Assembly (NCBI GenBank): GCA_040954595.2
Contig: CM082586.2
Span: 9,114,001 to 9,178,000, forward strand
Reading direction: 5' to 3'
DNA: 64,000 nt
Origin: Balanoglossus misakiensis
Lineage: Eukaryota; Hemichordata
In this document: piece by piece, positions 14,601-28,800 of the stretch
Layout: every line of letters begins with the position of its first letter
Position numbering within the stretch: position 1 is the first letter of the stretch
The notes under the pieces: generated by a model
Told to the model about the DNA's origin: nothing
Database searches by the model: none
Seen by the model: the letters and a program-made list of their open reading frames with translations, nothing else
Made by a program: the position numbers and the translations under genes

Positions 14601-17006
14601 ATCTGATTCTTTGCATCAGGGTAAATGGCGTAGCAAGCTTTATGATGCATCAGGGTAGATAGTGATGCAAACACTTCACTTTGACATGGGTATTAAATGC
14701 ATATGGGGATTTCAGGTTGTTGAAAAATCTGTGGGTTAATACGTGTCGAAAAGCACTGTACTTTGACATTGCTAATGCAATGATGACATTGAATCTGATT
14801 CTTTGCATCAGGGTAAATGGCGTAGCAAGCTTTATGATGCATCAGGGTAGATAGTGATGCAAACACTTCACTTTGACATGGGTGTAAAATGCCTACAGGG
14901 GGATTTAAAGTTGTCTGTAAATCCCTGGGTTAATACGTGTCCAAAAGCACTGTACTTTGACATTGCTAATGCAACGATGACATTGAATCTGATTCTTTGC
15001 ATCAGGGTAAATGGCGAAGCAAGGTTGATGATGCATCAGGGTAGATAGTGATGCAAGCTCTGCACTTTGACATGGGTATAAAATGCCTACTGGGGGATTT
15101 AAAGTTGTCTGTAAATCCCTGGGTTAATACGTGGCGGAAAGCACTGTACTTTGACATTGCATATGCAATGGTGACATTGAATGGGATTCTTTGCATTAGG
15201 GCAAATGGCGAAGCAAGCTCAATGATGCATCAGAGTAGATGGTGATGCAAACTCTGCACTTTCACATGGGTATTTAATGTTAAATGTAAATCCATAGGTT
15301 AATACGTGGCCAAAAGCACTCTAATTTGACATTGCTAATGCAACGATGACATTGAATCTGATTCTTTGCATCAGGGCAAATAGCGAAGCAAGGTTGATGA
15401 TGCATCGGGATAGATAGTGATGCAATCACTTCACTTTGACATGGGTATTAAATGCATATGGGGATTTCAAGTTGATGATAAATCCCTGGGTTAATACGTG
15501 TCCAAAAGCACTGTACTTTGACATTGCTAATATAACGATGACATTGAATCTGATTCTTTGCATCAGGGTAAATGGCGTAGCAAGCTTTATGATGCATCAG
15601 GGTAGATAGTGATGCAAACACTTCACTTTGACATGGGTATTAAATGCATATGGGGATTTCAGGTTGTTGAAAAATCTGTGGGTTAATACGTGTCGAAAAG
15701 CACTGTACTTTGACATTGCTAATGCAATGATGACATTGAATCTGATTCTTTGCATCAGGGTAAATGGCGTAGCAAGCTTTATGATGCATCAGGGTAGATA
15801 GTGATGCAAACACTTCACTTTGACATGGGTATAAAATGCCTACAGGGGGATTTAAAGTTGTCTGTAAATCCCTGGGTTAATACGTGTCCAAAAGCACTGT
15901 ACTTTGACATTGCTAATGCAACGATGACATTGAATCTGATTCTTTGCATCAGGGTAAATGGCGAAGCAAGGTTGATGATGCATCAGGGTAGATAGTGATG
16001 CAAGCTCTGCACTTTGACATGGGTATAAAATGCCTACAGGGGGATTTAAAGTTGTCTGTAAATCCCTGGGTTAATACGTGGCGGAAAGCACTGTACTTTG
16101 ACATTGCATATGCAATGGTGACATTGAATGGGATTCTTTGCATTAGGGCAAATGGCGAAGCAAGCTCAATGATGCATCAGAGTAGATGGTGATGCAAACT
16201 CTGCACTTTCACATGGGTATTTAATGTTAAATGTAAATCCATAGGTTAATACGTGGCCAAAAGCACTCTAATTTGACATTGCTAATGTAACGATGACATT
16301 GAATCTGATTCTTTGCATCAGGGTAAATGGCGTAGCAAGCTTTATGATGCATCAGGGTAGATAGTGATGCAAACACTTCACTTTGACATGGGTATTAAAT
16401 GCATATGGGGATTTCAGGTTGTTGAAAAATCTGTGGGTTAATACGTGTCGAAAAGCACTGTACTTTGACATTGCTAATGCAATGATGACATTGAATCTGA
16501 TTCTTTGCATCAGGGTAAATGGCGTAGCAAGCTTTATGATGCATCAGGGTAGATAGTGATGCAAACACTTCACTTTGACATGGGTGTAAAATGCCTACAG
16601 GGGGATTTAAAGTTGTCTGTAAATCCCTGGGTTAATACGTGTCCAAAAGCACTGTACTTTGACATTGCTAATGCAACGATGACATTGAATCTGATTCTTT
16701 GCATCAGGGTAAATGGCGAAGCAAGGTTGATGATGCATCAGGGTAGATAGTGATGCAAGCTCTGCACTTTGACATGGGTATAAAATGCCTACTGGGGGAT
16801 TTAAAGTTGTCTGTAAATCCCTGGGTTCATACGTGGCGGAAAGCACTGTACTTTGACATTGCATATGCAATGGTGACATTGAATGGGATTCTTTGCATTA
16901 GGGCAAATGGCGAAGCAAGCTCAATGATGCATCAGAGTAGATGGTGATGCAAACTCTGCACTTTCACATGGGTATTTAATGTTAAATGTAAATCCATAGG
17001 TTAATA
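5635..17006 (+). repeat. Satellite array, block 1 (monomers 175-194 bp, higher-order repeats)
   Basis: Head-to-tail monomers all in the same orientation. Typical landmarks in each monomer are 'gtgatgcaa', 'cactttgacatgggtat', 'ggttaatacgtg', 'gacattgctaatgcaacg', 'attctttgcatcaggg' and the palindrome 'tgatgcatca'. The left few kilobases (5640-7500) are the most diverged, as expected at an array edge. From about 7495 to 14440 the monomer order repeats with a 3206 bp super-period: diagnostic variants at 7495/10701/13907, 8442/11648 and 9754/12960. The 947 bp five-monomer unit is clear at 13907, 14854 and 15801. The 64-65 codon open frames on both strands are by-products of the monomer and not genes. 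The block is cut at 17006 by a transposon. Confidence 0.97.
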
Positions 17007-19808
17007 CAGTCCCAACAGAACAGAACAACTATTTGTACATTTCTGAATACGGCAAGTAGTACGTCAACCCTACGGGAACCCCTACGGGAACTATTGTTAG
17101 TTGTAGCAGAGTTTGCTGCAACAATTGTCTGAGGCCCATTTCCTTTTGTTACATTTCCGTAAAAACTACGGCAACTCCTTTACGGCAAGCCATTAACAAG
17201 GGAAGCTTAACACCTCTACCTGTAAATACTGCTGCAACACCTGTCAATTAGCCCCCATAGAGTGATGCCTTTTGTTCAAGGTGTTGATTATTTTGCTACA
17301 ACTAGAGTGATTGACAGGTCTAGAACTAGAGTGCAACATTTTTGCAACAGGTCACTGCAACATTGTATCACAAAGTTTACAAAAGAAGCTCTGTCTAAAA
17401 ATAAAATGGCAAAGGGCTGACATCAAATACCAATGAAGTCAGTTTTGGAATGATGTTATGTTCATCGACAAAGTCTGAACTCTCTTGGTAACAGAACAGT
17501 CTGTGGACATGAACAGAGGTCAACACATCCCTACCCCAGTGTTGTAGAATGCACATGTTTTGCTGGGGTTTCTTTTCTTTCAAGGAGCTGGACCAATTAA
17601 TATTTGAGAGATACAGCATGACCAATGGAAAATCAAACACAATGACGCATTTCACAATTGTGTTTAGCTTAAAAGACATTGGCTTTCTTTTTTTTTGACC
17701 TGCTGCCCCCCCCCCCTTACATGAAGACCCTGATAATAAATAGTAGGCTTGTTTACAAAATAATGTTGGCCTGCAGTACCACGATCCGCTGCAGTTTGAT
17801 CTTTAGAACAGACAAGTTTTGAAGGGTTTCATAAGTAGTAATGGTCTGTATTATTTCAATATTCTATTATACGGCAATGGATATACACTCATTTTCCGAC
17901 GGGCAGTGCTTGAACATGATGGGAAGTGACTGGCAGCAATTAGTTGGCCGGTTTGGGATGAATGACCTACATGTTTACTCATTATATATTCACGCAATTT
18001 GTTTAGTCTAAGCAAGCCCCTGCACTTGGCAGAATTTGGATACAATTTGCCTGTCAATCATTGTCTGGCTACCTCTTGCCCCCAAAGTCCGCGCCTGATA
18101 AAATACATTCAATGAGCGACCTTTATATCCAGACAGAGAGGGGGTGGCCGCAGTGAATGAATTGATGGTAAGTTTCAAATTCACATGTAAAATTTTAACA
18201 TTTTCTGTTCAAATCCAGCCAGTTCAATGTATTGTTTAATCAACATTCCTGAAATAAAAAAGTTGACAACAAAGTGATTACTACGAGCGGGCATGCATGA
18301 CAGTATTGATCGCTGAACTTTCAACAAAATACACTGGTATAGTGGTTTAGTCCAAATGCGTCTTTGTCAAGCTCTCGGGTGCGTGAATATTCATGAGAAA
18401 CTTATTACTGCGAACGTACATTCACAACATGAAACTAGTCCTATTATTTCAGAGCACTTGCCAAATGGTCAAATCATGGTGGTAAAAGATGAGTGGCCGG
18501 CAAGACCGGGCCTAGACGTCCTCCACCTGTGTCAAACGGCTTTTGATGTGAATAATACTTTGCATAAATTACGAGGTCAACATGTGTGGTAGTGCCCGTA
18601 GTATCGATCGATCGACCTGGTAAAAAGATGAGCGGCTAGACGTCCTGCTGCCGTGTCTAACGGCTTTTGACGTGAATAATAATTTGAATAAATTACGAGG
18701 TCAACATGTGGCCGATTTCATCATGTAAATAAAAAGCACATGGGTCCAAAAGTTTCAGGCACTCTGATATGCATAGTGGTGTCAGAGGTGTTTCCCACAC
18801 CAAAACTTAGAAGACAGTCATTTCAATTACGGCCTCCTGCCAAACTCAACACATGCGCACAAAATGGAACTGCAACTTTATTCACAACTCTGCAGAATTC
18901 TTGTGCAAAAAACAGACAAACTCAAAATACACATCGCACCATGGTTCACTCTGAATTATTTGGACTTTCACTGGGCCATGTCTCTGCTTGATAGCGTCAG
19001 GTTTGCAACACATTGTTGCCAAATTTACACATATTGACAAGGTAATCAAAACAACAGGTGTTTTATTACTCGGGGTATCACTAATGCCAGGGAGGTCCGT
19101 CTGCGTCTATTTGGTCACCAGCATGGCACGCACACGTCCTGTAATTATAATTGCTGTTTTGAGTGCGTCTTTACCTAATTTGAATATCCTGATCAGGTTG
19201 TTGGCCTTGCCCTAGTTGTCTCAAAATGTACATTGATACAAACAATTGCAACATATTAGTCAATACCCTGCCAACTTACGCCAAGTGTACATGTTGTTAT
19301 GGAAGTTTATTTTTAGAACCGCTTGCGTTCTGCATAGGTCACAACACAAAACTTTGAAGCCCATCAGCTAGCCCTGCATAGCGTATGTACAGCTACTGAG
19401 ACAGGGGAAATATTAGTAAGGTTGACAACTGACTTGCTCGCTATCAAGATTTAGAAGGAATTTATTTGCTTAGTGAGGCCAGGACATTAATTGCCCCCAA
19501 CCAAGCAAAATCCACATGGGTGGAGCTCATTATCACACATAGACATTGCTACAACTATTGTTCACATCAGGGTGATAATCACCTCCCCATTAGCCCTTCT
19601 TGCCGTAACACCTGCCCCAAATTGCCGTAATGGAGCACACATTCTTTTGTTTCAAACTACGGGAACCTTTGTAGTTGCCGTAAACTAAGACAAAAAACAT
19701 CAATTAACCAACAAAAGAGGTGTTGCCGTAACATCTCTGCTACAACACTGCTACAACTAGTGCGGGAACTTTCCCGTACAGTTTAGTTGTTGTACGGTGT
19801 TGGGACTG
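17007..19808 (+). mobile_element. 2.8 kb non-autonomous TA-flanked DNA transposon, copy 1
   Basis: The insertion begins CAGTCCCAACA and ends with its reverse complement, TGTTGGGACTG. It is flanked on both sides by TA taken from the satellite phrase 'ggttaatacgtgg'. TA duplications with CAGT termini fit the Tc1/mariner group; the superfamily assignment is inferred from ends only. No transposase-sized reading frame exists, so it is non-autonomous. Both subterminal ~250 bp are rich in 'tacggcaa', 'ctacggga' and 'gttgtagcag' motifs, which may be transposase-binding sites. Internally there is a ~90 bp direct duplication (about 18485-18588 and 18621-18712) and an exon-like segment ending ATG|GTAAG near 18165. 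A reverse copy sits at 44131-46896. A 94-codon minus-strand frame (17395-17679) is also open in the other copy, but I do not recognise it. Confidence 0.9.
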
Positions 19809-22800
19809 TACGTGGCCAAAAGCACTCTAATTTGACATTGCTAATGCAACGATGACATTGAATCTGATTCTTTGCATCAGGGCAAATGGCGAAGCAAGGT
19901 TGATGATGCATCAGGATAGATAGTGATGCAATCACTTCACTTTGACATGGGTATTAAATGCATATGGGGATTTCAAGTTGATGATAAATCCCTGGGTTAA
20001 TACGTGTCCAAAAGCACTGTACTTTGACATTGCTAATGTAACGATGACATTGAATCTGATTCTTTGCATCAGGGTAAATGGCGTAGCAAGCTTTATGATG
20101 CATCAGGGTAGATAGTGATGCAAACACTTCACTTTGACATGGGTATTAAATGCATATGGGGATTTCAGGTTGTTGAAAAATCTGTGGGTTAATACGTGTC
20201 GAAAAGCACTGTACTTTGACATTGCTAATGCAATGATGACATTGAATCTGATTCTTTGCATCAGGGTAAATGGCGTAGCAAGCTTTATGATGCATCAGGG
20301 TAGATAGTGATGCAAACACTTCACTTTGACATGGGTATAAAATGCCTACAGGGGGATTTAAAGTTGTCTGTAAATCCCTGGGTTAATACGTGTCCAAAAG
20401 CACTGTACTTTGACATTGCTAATGCAACGATGACATTGAATCTGATTCTTTGCATCAGGGTAAATGGCGAAGCAAGGTTGATGATGCATCAGGGTAGATA
20501 GTGATGCAAACACTTCACTTTGACATGGGTATTAAATGCATATGGGGATTTCAGGTTGTTGAAAAATCTGTGGGTTAATACGTGTCGAAAAGCACTGTAC
20601 TTTGACATTGCTAATGCAATGATGACATTGAATCTGATTCTTTGCATCAGGGTAAATGGCGTAGCAAGCTTTATGATGCATCAGGGTAGATAGTGATGCA
20701 AACACTTCACTTTGACATGGGTATAAAATGCCTACAGGGGGATTTAAAGTTGTCTGTAAATCCCTGGGTTAATACGTGTCCAAAAGCACTGTACTTTGAC
20801 ATTGCTAATGCAACGATGACATTGAATCTGATTCTTTGCATCAGGGTAAATGGCGAAGCAAGGTTGATGATGCATCAGGGTAGATAGTGATGCAAGCTCT
20901 GCACTTTGACATGGGTATAAAATGCCTACAGGGGGATTTAAAGTTGTCTGTAAATCCCTGGGTTAATACGTGGCGGAAAGCACTGTACTTTGACATTGCA
21001 TATGCAATGGTGACATTGAATGGGATTCTTTGCATTAGGGCAAATGGCGAAGCAAGCTCAATGATGCATCAGAGTAGATGGTGATGCAAACTCTGCACTT
21101 TCACATGGGTATTTAATGTTAAATGTAAAACGATAGGTTAATACGTGGCCAAAAGCACTCTAATTTGACATTGCTAATGCAACGATGACATTGAATCTGA
21201 TTCTTTGCATCAGGGCAAATGGCGAAGCAAGGTTGATGATGCATCAGGGTAGATAGTGATGCAATCACTTCACTTTGACATTGGTATTAAATGCATATGG
21301 GGATTTCAAATTGATGATAAATCCCTGGGTTAATACGTGTCCAAAAGCCCTGTACTTTGACATTGCTAATGCAACGATGACATTGAATCTGATTCTTTGC
21401 ATCAGGGTAAATGGCGTAGCAAGCTTTATGATGCATCAGGGTAGATAGTGATGCAAACACTTCACTTTGACATGGGTATTAAATGCATATGGGGATTTCA
21501 GGTTGTTGAAAAATCTGTGGGTTAATATGTGTCCAAAAGCACTGTACTTTGACATTGCTAATGCAACGATGACATTGAATCTGATTCTTTGCATCAGGGT
21601 AAATGGCGTAGCAAGCTTTATGACGCATCAGGGTAGATAGTGATGCAAACACTTCACTTTGACATGGGTATTAAATGCATATGGGGATTTCAGGTTGTTG
21701 AAAAATCTGTGGGTTAATACGTGTCCAAAAGCACTGTACTTTGACATTGCTAATGCAATGATGACATTGAATCTGATTCTTTGCATCAGGGTAAATGGCG
21801 TAGCAAGCTTTATGACGCATCAGGGTAGATAGTGATGCAAACACTTCACTTTGACATGGGTATAAAATGCCTACAGGGGGATTTAAAGTTGTCTGTAAAT
21901 CCCTGGGTTAATACATGTCCAAAAACACTGTACTTTGACATTGCTAATGCAGCGATGACATTGAATCTGATTCTTTGCATCAGGGTAAATGGCAAAGCAA
22001 GGTTGATGATGCATCAGGGTAGATAGTGATGCAAGCTCTGCACTTTGACATGGGTATAAAATGCCTACAGGGGGATTTAAAGTTGTCTGTAAATCCCTGG
22101 GTTAATACGTGGCTGAAAGCACTGTACTTTGACATTGCATATGCAATGGTGACATTGAATGGGATTCTTTGCATTAGGGCAAATGGCGAAGCAAGCTCAA
22201 TGATGCATCAGAGTAGATGGTGATGCAAACTCTGCACTTTCACATGGGTATTTAATGTTAAATGTAAATCCATAGGTTAATACGTGGCCAAAAGCACTCT
22301 AATTTGACATTGCTAATGCAACGATGACATTGAATCTGATTCTTTGCATCTGGGCAAATGGCGAAGCAAGGTTGATATTGCATCAGGGTAGATAGTGATG
22401 CAATCACTTCACTTTGACATGGGTATTAAATGCATATGGGGATTTCAAGTTGATGATAAATCCCTGGGTTAATACGTGTCCAAAAGAACTGTACTTTGAC
22501 ATTGCTAATGTAACGATGACATTGAATCTGATTCTTTGCATCAGGGTAAATGGCGTAGCAAGCTTTATGATGCATCAGGGTAGATAGTGATGCAAACACT
22601 TCACTTTGACATGGGTATTAAATGCATATGGGGATTTCAGGTTGTTGAAAAATCTGTGGGTTAATACGTGTCGAAAAGCACTGTACTTTGACATTGCTAA
22701 TGCAATGATGACATTGAATCTGATTCTTTACATCAGGGTAAATGGCGTAGCAAGCTTTATGATGCATCAGGGTAGATAGTGATGCAAACACTTCACTTTG

Positions 22801-25800
22801 ACATGGGTGTAAAATGCCTACAGGGGGATTTAAAGTTGTCTGTAAATCCCTGGGTTAATACGTGTCCAAAAGCACTGTACTTTGACATTGCTAATGCAAC
22901 GATGACATTGAATCTGATTCTTTGCATCAGGGTAAATGGCGAAGCAAGGTTGATGATGCATCAGGGTAGATAGTGATGCAAGCTCTGCACTTTGACATGG
23001 GTATAAAATGCCTACTGGGGGATTTAAAGTTGTCTGTAAATCCCTGGGTTAATACGTGGCGGAAAGCACTGTACTTTGACATTGCATATGCAATGGTGAC
23101 ATTGAATGGGATTCTTTGCATTAGGGCAAATGGCGAAGCAAGCTCAATGATGCATCAGAGTAGATGGTGATGCAAACTCTGCACTTTCACATGGGTATTT
23201 AATGTTAAATGTAAATCCATAGGTTAATACGTGGCCAAAAGCACTCTAATTTGACATTGCTAATGCAACGATGACATTGAATCTGATTCTTTGCATCAGG
23301 GCAAATGGCGAAGCAAGGTTGATGATGCATCAGGATAGATAGTGATGCAATCACTTCACTTTGACATGGGTATTAAATGCATATGGGGATTTCAAGTTGA
23401 TGATAAATCCCTGGGTTAATACGTGTCCAAAAGCACTGTACTTTGACATTGCTAATGTAACGATGACATTGAATCTGATTCTTTGCATCAGGGTAAATGG
23501 CGTAGCAAGCTTTATGATGCATCAGGGTAGATAGTGATGCAAACACTTCACTTTGACATGGGTATTAAATGCATATGGGGATTTCAGGTTGTTGAAAAAT
23601 CTGTGGGTTAATACGTGTCGAAAAGCACTGTACTTTGACATTGCTAATGCAATGATGACATTGAATCTGATTCTTTGCATCAGGGTAAATGGCGTAGCAA
23701 GCTTTATGATGCATCAGGGTAGATAGTGATGCAAACACTTCACTTTGACATGGGTATAAAATGCCTACAGGGGGATTTAAAGTTGTCTGTAAATCCCTGG
23801 GTTAATACGTGTCCAAAAGCACTGTACTTTGACATTGCTAATGCAACGATGACATTGAATCTGATTCTTTGCATCAGGGTAAATGGCGAAGCAAGGTTGA
23901 TGATGCATCAGGGTAGATAGTGATGCAAGCTCTGCACTTTGACATGGGTATAAAATGCCTACAGGGGGATTTAAAGTTGTCTGTAAATCCCTGGGTTAAT
24001 ACGTGGCGGAAAGCACTGTACTTTGACATTGCATATGCAATGGTGACATTGAATGGGATTCTTTGCATCAGGGCAAATGGCGAAGCAAGGTTGATGATGC
24101 ATCAGGATAGATAGTGATGCAATCACTTCACTTTGACATGGGTATTAAATGCATATGGGGATTTCAGGTTGTTGAAAAATCTGTGGGTTAATACGTGTCC
24201 AAAAGCACTGTACTTTGACATTGCTAATGCAATGATGACATTGAATCTGATTCTTTGCATCAGGGTAAATGGTGTAGCAAGCTTTATGACGCATCAGGGT
24301 AGATAGTGATGCAATCACTTCACTTTGACATGGGTATAAAATGCCTACAGGGAGATTTAAAGTTGTCTGTAAATCCCTGGGTTAATACGTGTCCAAAAAC
24401 ACTGTACTTTGACATTGCTAATGCAGCGATGACATTGAATCTGATTCTTTGCATCAGGGTAAATGGCGAAGCAAGGTTGATTATGCATCAGGGTAGATAG
24501 TGATGCAAACACTTCACTTTGACATGGGTATTAAATGCATATGGGGATTTCAGGTTGTTGAAAAATCTGTGGGTTAATACGTGTCGAAAAGCACTGTACT
24601 TTGACATTGCTAATGCAATGATGACATTGAATCTGATTCTTTGCATCAGGGTAAATGGCGTAGCAAGCTTTATGATGCATCAGGGTAGATAGTGATGCAA
24701 ACACTTCACTTTGACATGGGTATAAAATGCCTACAGGGGGATTTAAAGTTGTCTGTAAATCCCTGGGTTAATACGTGTCCAAAAGCACTGTACTTTGACA
24801 TTGCTAATGCAACGATGACATTGAATCTGATTCTTTGCATCAGGGTAAATGGCGAAGCAAGGTTGATGATGCATCAGGGTAGATAGTGATGCAAGCTCTG
24901 CACTTTGACATGGGTATAAAATGCCTACAGGGGGATTTAAAGTTGTCTGTAAATCCCTGGGTTAATACGTGGCGGAAAGCACTGTACTTTGACATTGCAT
25001 ATGCAATGGTGACATTGAATGGGATTCTTTGCATCAGGGCAAATGGCGAAGCAAGGTTGATGATGCATCAGGATAGATAGTGATGCAATCACTTCACTTT
25101 GACATGGGTATTAAATGCATATGGGGATTTCAGGTTGTTGAAAAATCTGTGGGTTAATACGTGTCCAAAAGCACTGTACTTTGACATTGCTAATGCAATG
25201 ATGACATTGAATCTGATTCTTTGCATCAGGGTAAATGGTGTAGCAAGCTTTATGACGCATCAGGGTAGATAGTGATGCAATCACTTCACTTTGACATGGG
25301 TATAAAATGCCTACAGGGAGATTTAAAGTTGTCTGTAAATCCCTGGGTTAATACGTGTCCAAAAACACTGTACTTTGACATTGCTAATGCAGCGATGACA
25401 TTGAATCTGATTCTTTGCATCAGGGTAAATGGCGAAGCAAGGTTGATTATGCATCAGGGTAGATAGTGATGCAAGCTCTGCACTTTGACATGGGTATAAA
25501 TTGCCTACAGGGGGATTTAAAGTTGTCTGTAAATCCCTGGGTTAATACGTGGCGGAAAGCACTGTACTTTGACATTGCATATGCAATGGTGACATTGAAT
25601 GGGATTCTTTGCATTAGGGCAAATGGCGAAGCAAGCTCAATGATGCATCAGAGTAGATGGTGATGCAAACTCTGCACTTTCACATGGGTATTTAATGTTA
25701 AATGTAAATCCATAGGTTAATACGTGGCCAAAAGCACTCTAATTTGACATTGCTAATGCAACGATGACATTGAATCTGATTCTTTGCATCTGGGCAAATG

Positions 25801-28800
25801 GCGAAGCAAGGTTGATGATGCATCAGGGTAGATAGTGATGCAATCACTTCACTTTGACATGGGTATTAAATGCATATGGGGATTTCAAGTTGATGATAAA
25901 TCCCTGGGTTAATACGTGTCCAAAAGCACTGTACTTTGACATTGCTAATGCAATGATGACATTGAATCTGATTCTTTGCATCAGGGTAAATGGCGTAGCA
26001 AGCTTTATGATGCATCAGGGTAGATAGTGATGCAAACACTTCACTTTGACATGGGTATAAAATGCCTACAGGGGGATTTAAAGTTGTCTGTAAATCCCTG
26101 GGTTAATACGTGTCCAAAAGCACTGTACTTTGACATTGCTAATGCAACGATGACATTGAATCTGATTCTTTGCATCAGGGTAAATGGCGAAGCAAGGTTG
26201 ATTATGCATCAGGGTAGATAGTGATGCAAGCTCTACACTTTGACATGGGTATAAAATGCCTTCAGGGGGATTTAAAGTTGTCTGTAAATCCCTGGGTTAA
26301 TACGTGGCGGAAAGCACTGTACTTTGACATTGCATATGCAATGGTGACATTGAATGGGATTCTTTGCATTAGGGCAAATGGCGAAGCAAGCTCAATGATG
26401 CATCAGAGTAGATGGTGATGCAAACTCTGCACTTTCACATGGGTATTTAATGTTAAATGTAAATCCATAGGTTAATACGTGGCCAAAAGCACTCTAATTT
26501 GACATTGCTAATGCAACGATGACATTGAATCTGATTCTTTGCATCAGGGCAAATGGCGAAGCAAGGTTGATGATGCATCAGGATAGATAGTGATGCAATC
26601 ACTTCACTTTGACATGGGTATTAAATGCATATGGGGATTTCAAGTTGATGATAAATCCCTGGGTTAATACGTGTCCAAAAGCACTGTACTTTGACATTGC
26701 TAATGTAACGATGACATTGAATCTGATTCTTTGCATCAGGGTAAATGGCGTAGCAAGCTTTATGATGCATCAGGGTAGATAGTGATGCAAACACTTCACT
26801 TTGACATGGGTATTAAATGCATATGGGGATTTCAGGTTGTTGAAAAATCTGTGGGTTAATACGTGTCGAAAAGCACTGTACTTTGACATTGCTAATGCAA
26901 TGATGACATTGAATCTGATTCTTTGCATCAGGGTAAATGGCGTAGCAAGCTTTATGATGCATCAGGGTAGATAGTGATGCAAACACTTCACTTTGACATG
27001 GGTATAAAATGCCTACAGGGGGATTTAAAGTTGTCTGTAAATCCCTGGGTTAATACGTGTCCAAAAGCACTGTACTTTGACATTGCTAATGCAACGATGA
27101 CATTGAATCTGATTCTTTGCATCAGGGTAAATGGCGAAGCAAGGTTGATGATGCATCAGGGTAGATAGTGATGCAAGCTCTGCACTTTGACATGGGTATA
27201 AAATGCCTACAGGGGGATTTAAAGTTGTCTGTAAATCCCTGGGTTAATACGTGGCGGAAAGCACTGTACTTTGACATTGCATATGCAATGGTGACATTGA
27301 ATGGGATTCTTTGCATCAGGGCAAATGGCGAAGCAAGGTTGATGATGCATCAGGATAGATAGTGATGCAATCACTTCACTTTGACATGGGTATTAAATGC
27401 ATATGGGGATTTCAGGTTGTTGAAAAATCTGTGGGTTAATACGTGTCCAAAAGCACTGTACTTTGACATTGCTAATGCAACGATGACATTGAATCTGATT
27501 CTTTGCATCAGGGTAAATGGCGTAGCAAGCTTTATGACGCATCAGGGTAGATAGTGATGCAAACACTTAACTTTGACATGGGTATTAAATGCATATGGGG
27601 ATTTCAAGTTGATGATAAATCCCTGGGTTAATACGTGTCCAAAAGCACTGTACTTTGACATTGCTAATGCAATGATGACATTGAATCTGATTCTTTGCAT
27701 CAGGGTAAATGGCGTAGCAAGCTTTATGATGCATCAGGGTAGATAGTGATGCAAACACTTCACTTTGACATGGGTATAAAATGCCTACAGGGGGATTTAA
27801 AGTTGTCTGTAAATCCCTGGGTTAATACGTGTCCAAAAGCACTGTACTTTGACATTGCTAATGCAACGATGACATTGAATCTGATTCTTTGCATCAGGGT
27901 AAATGGCGAAGCAAGGTTGATTATGCATCAGGGTAGATAGTGATGCAAGCTCTGCACTTTGACATGGGTATAAAATGCCTTCAGGGGGATTTAAAGTTGT
28001 CTGTAAATCCCTGGGTTAATACGTGGCGGAAAGCACTGTACTTTGACATTGCATATGCAATGGTGACATTGAATGGGATTCTTTGCATTAGGGCAAATGG
28101 CGAAGCAAGCTCAATGATGCATCAGAGTAGATGGTGATGCAAACTCTGCACTTTCACATGGGTATTTAATGTTAAATGTAAATCCATAGGTTAATACGTG
28201 GCCAAAAGCACTCTAATTTGACATTGCTAATGCAACGATGACATTGAATCTGATTCTTTGCATCTGGGCAAATGGCGAAGCAAGGTTGATGATGCATCAG
28301 GGTAGATAGTGATGCAATCACTTCACTTTGACATTGGTATTAAATGCATATGGGGATTTCAAGTTGATGATAAATCCCTGGGTTAATACGTGTCCAAAAG
28401 CACTGTACTTTGACATTGCTAATGTAACGATGACATTGAATCTGATTCTTTGCATCAGGGCAAATGGCGAAGCAAGGTTGATGATGCATCAGGATAGATA
28501 GTGATGCAATCACTTCACTTTGACATGGGTATTAAATGCATATTGGGATTTCAGGTTGTTGAAAAATCTGTGGGTTAATACGTGTCCAAAAGCACTGTAC
28601 TTTGACATTGCTAATGCAATGATGACATTGAATCTGATTCTTTGCATCAGGGTAAATGGCGTAGCAAGCTTTATGACGCATCAGGGTAGATAGTGATGCA
28701 AACACTTCACTTTGACATGGGTATAAAATGCCTACAGGGGGATTTAAAGTTGTCTGTAAATCCCTGGGTTAATACGTGTCCAAAAACACTGTACTTTGAC

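Noticed and set aside
16607-16879. 90-codon minus-strand frame at the end of block 1
   Set aside because: Produced by point changes in two neighbouring satellite monomers.
5635-17006. CRISPR-like array
   Set aside because: The repeat unit is the whole ~190 bp monomer with no unique spacers, in a eukaryotic genome.
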